Source: Thermoanaerobaculia bacterium (GTDB lineage: Bacteria > Bacteroidota > Bacteroidia > Chitinophagales > Saprospiraceae). Taken from it: 6,076 nucleotides of DNA. Numbering within the stretch: the first letter of the stretch is position 1; every line of letters starts with the position of its first letter. Where the stretch lies: the NCBI GenBank assembly GCA_023151335.1, contig JAKLJF010000322.1, positions 1 to 6,076 of the forward strand, read 5' to 3'. Below are positions 6,011 to 6,076 of this stretch, in pieces. The notes beneath the pieces are model-generated. The model was not told where the DNA came from, did no database searches, and worked only from the letters and a program-made list of their open reading frames with translations. The translations under genes were made by a program, and so were the position numbers.

Positions 6011-6076
6011 ATGAAATACTTTCTTGTCCTCCTGTCCGCCCTGCTGCTTTCGCTCATGGCTTTTACCCCTAAAACC
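6011..6076 (+). CDS. Start of a secreted or membrane protein gene, cut by the window end
   Basis: Twenty-two codons are visible, from the ATG at 6011 to the edge. They encode a short basic start (MKY), a leucine-rich hydrophobic core (FLVLLSALLLSLM) and a more polar AFTPKT, which together form a typical signal peptide. No lipobox cysteine is present in the visible part, so export by signal peptidase I or a membrane anchor is likely. It follows the DUF4349-type gene by 96 nt on the same strand. There is no clear Shine-Dalgarno sequence (the leader is CTGCTGCCA). The product cannot be named from this fragment. Confidence 0.65.
   Translation, partial: MKYFLVLLSALLLSLMAFTPKT

Overview
The window looks like a chromosomal housekeeping segment from a member of the Bacteroidota, possibly the Chitinophagales. 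The evidence is a trigger factor with an unusual middle domain, a single RelA/SpoT protein that appears bifunctional, a DUF4349-type lipoprotein, A-rich rather than Shine-Dalgarno leaders in front of tig and clpP, and two promoters of the Bacteroidota type (-33 TTG / -7 TAnnTTTG). The taxonomic guess below phylum level is weak.

Left half, minus strand, in order of transcription: tRNA-Leu(UAG) (2451-2370), trigger factor tig (2348-957) and the protease subunit clpP (714-1). tig starts only 21 nt after the tRNA, so the two probably share the promoter just upstream of the tRNA. A 242-nt gap separates tig from clpP. It holds seven tandem copies of an 8-bp unit (875-930), a perfect small palindrome (862-876) and a weak candidate clpP promoter. 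The tig-clpP order is the familiar proteostasis cluster; clpX would be expected beyond the left edge, but it is not visible here.

Right half, plus strand: a 750-residue (p)ppGpp synthetase/hydrolase (2602-4854) with all domains intact, then after 58 nt a DUF4349-type lipoprotein with a C-terminal membrane helix (4913-5914), then the first 22 codons of a gene with a signal peptide, cut by the window end (6011-6076). The 150-nt region 2452-2601 is a divergent control region: it carries one promoter reading left into tRNA-Leu/tig and one reading right into rel, with a short palindrome between them.

Functionally the window joins nascent-chain folding (trigger factor), proteolysis (ClpP), translation (tRNA-Leu) and the stringent response (Rel). 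No mobile element, CRISPR array or defence system is visible. The most unusual parts are the intergenic repeat, whose minus-strand reading forms a chain of ATGA start/stop overlaps, the divergent control region, and a five-codon leader frame that overlaps the rel start codon. No gap exceeds 300 nt.
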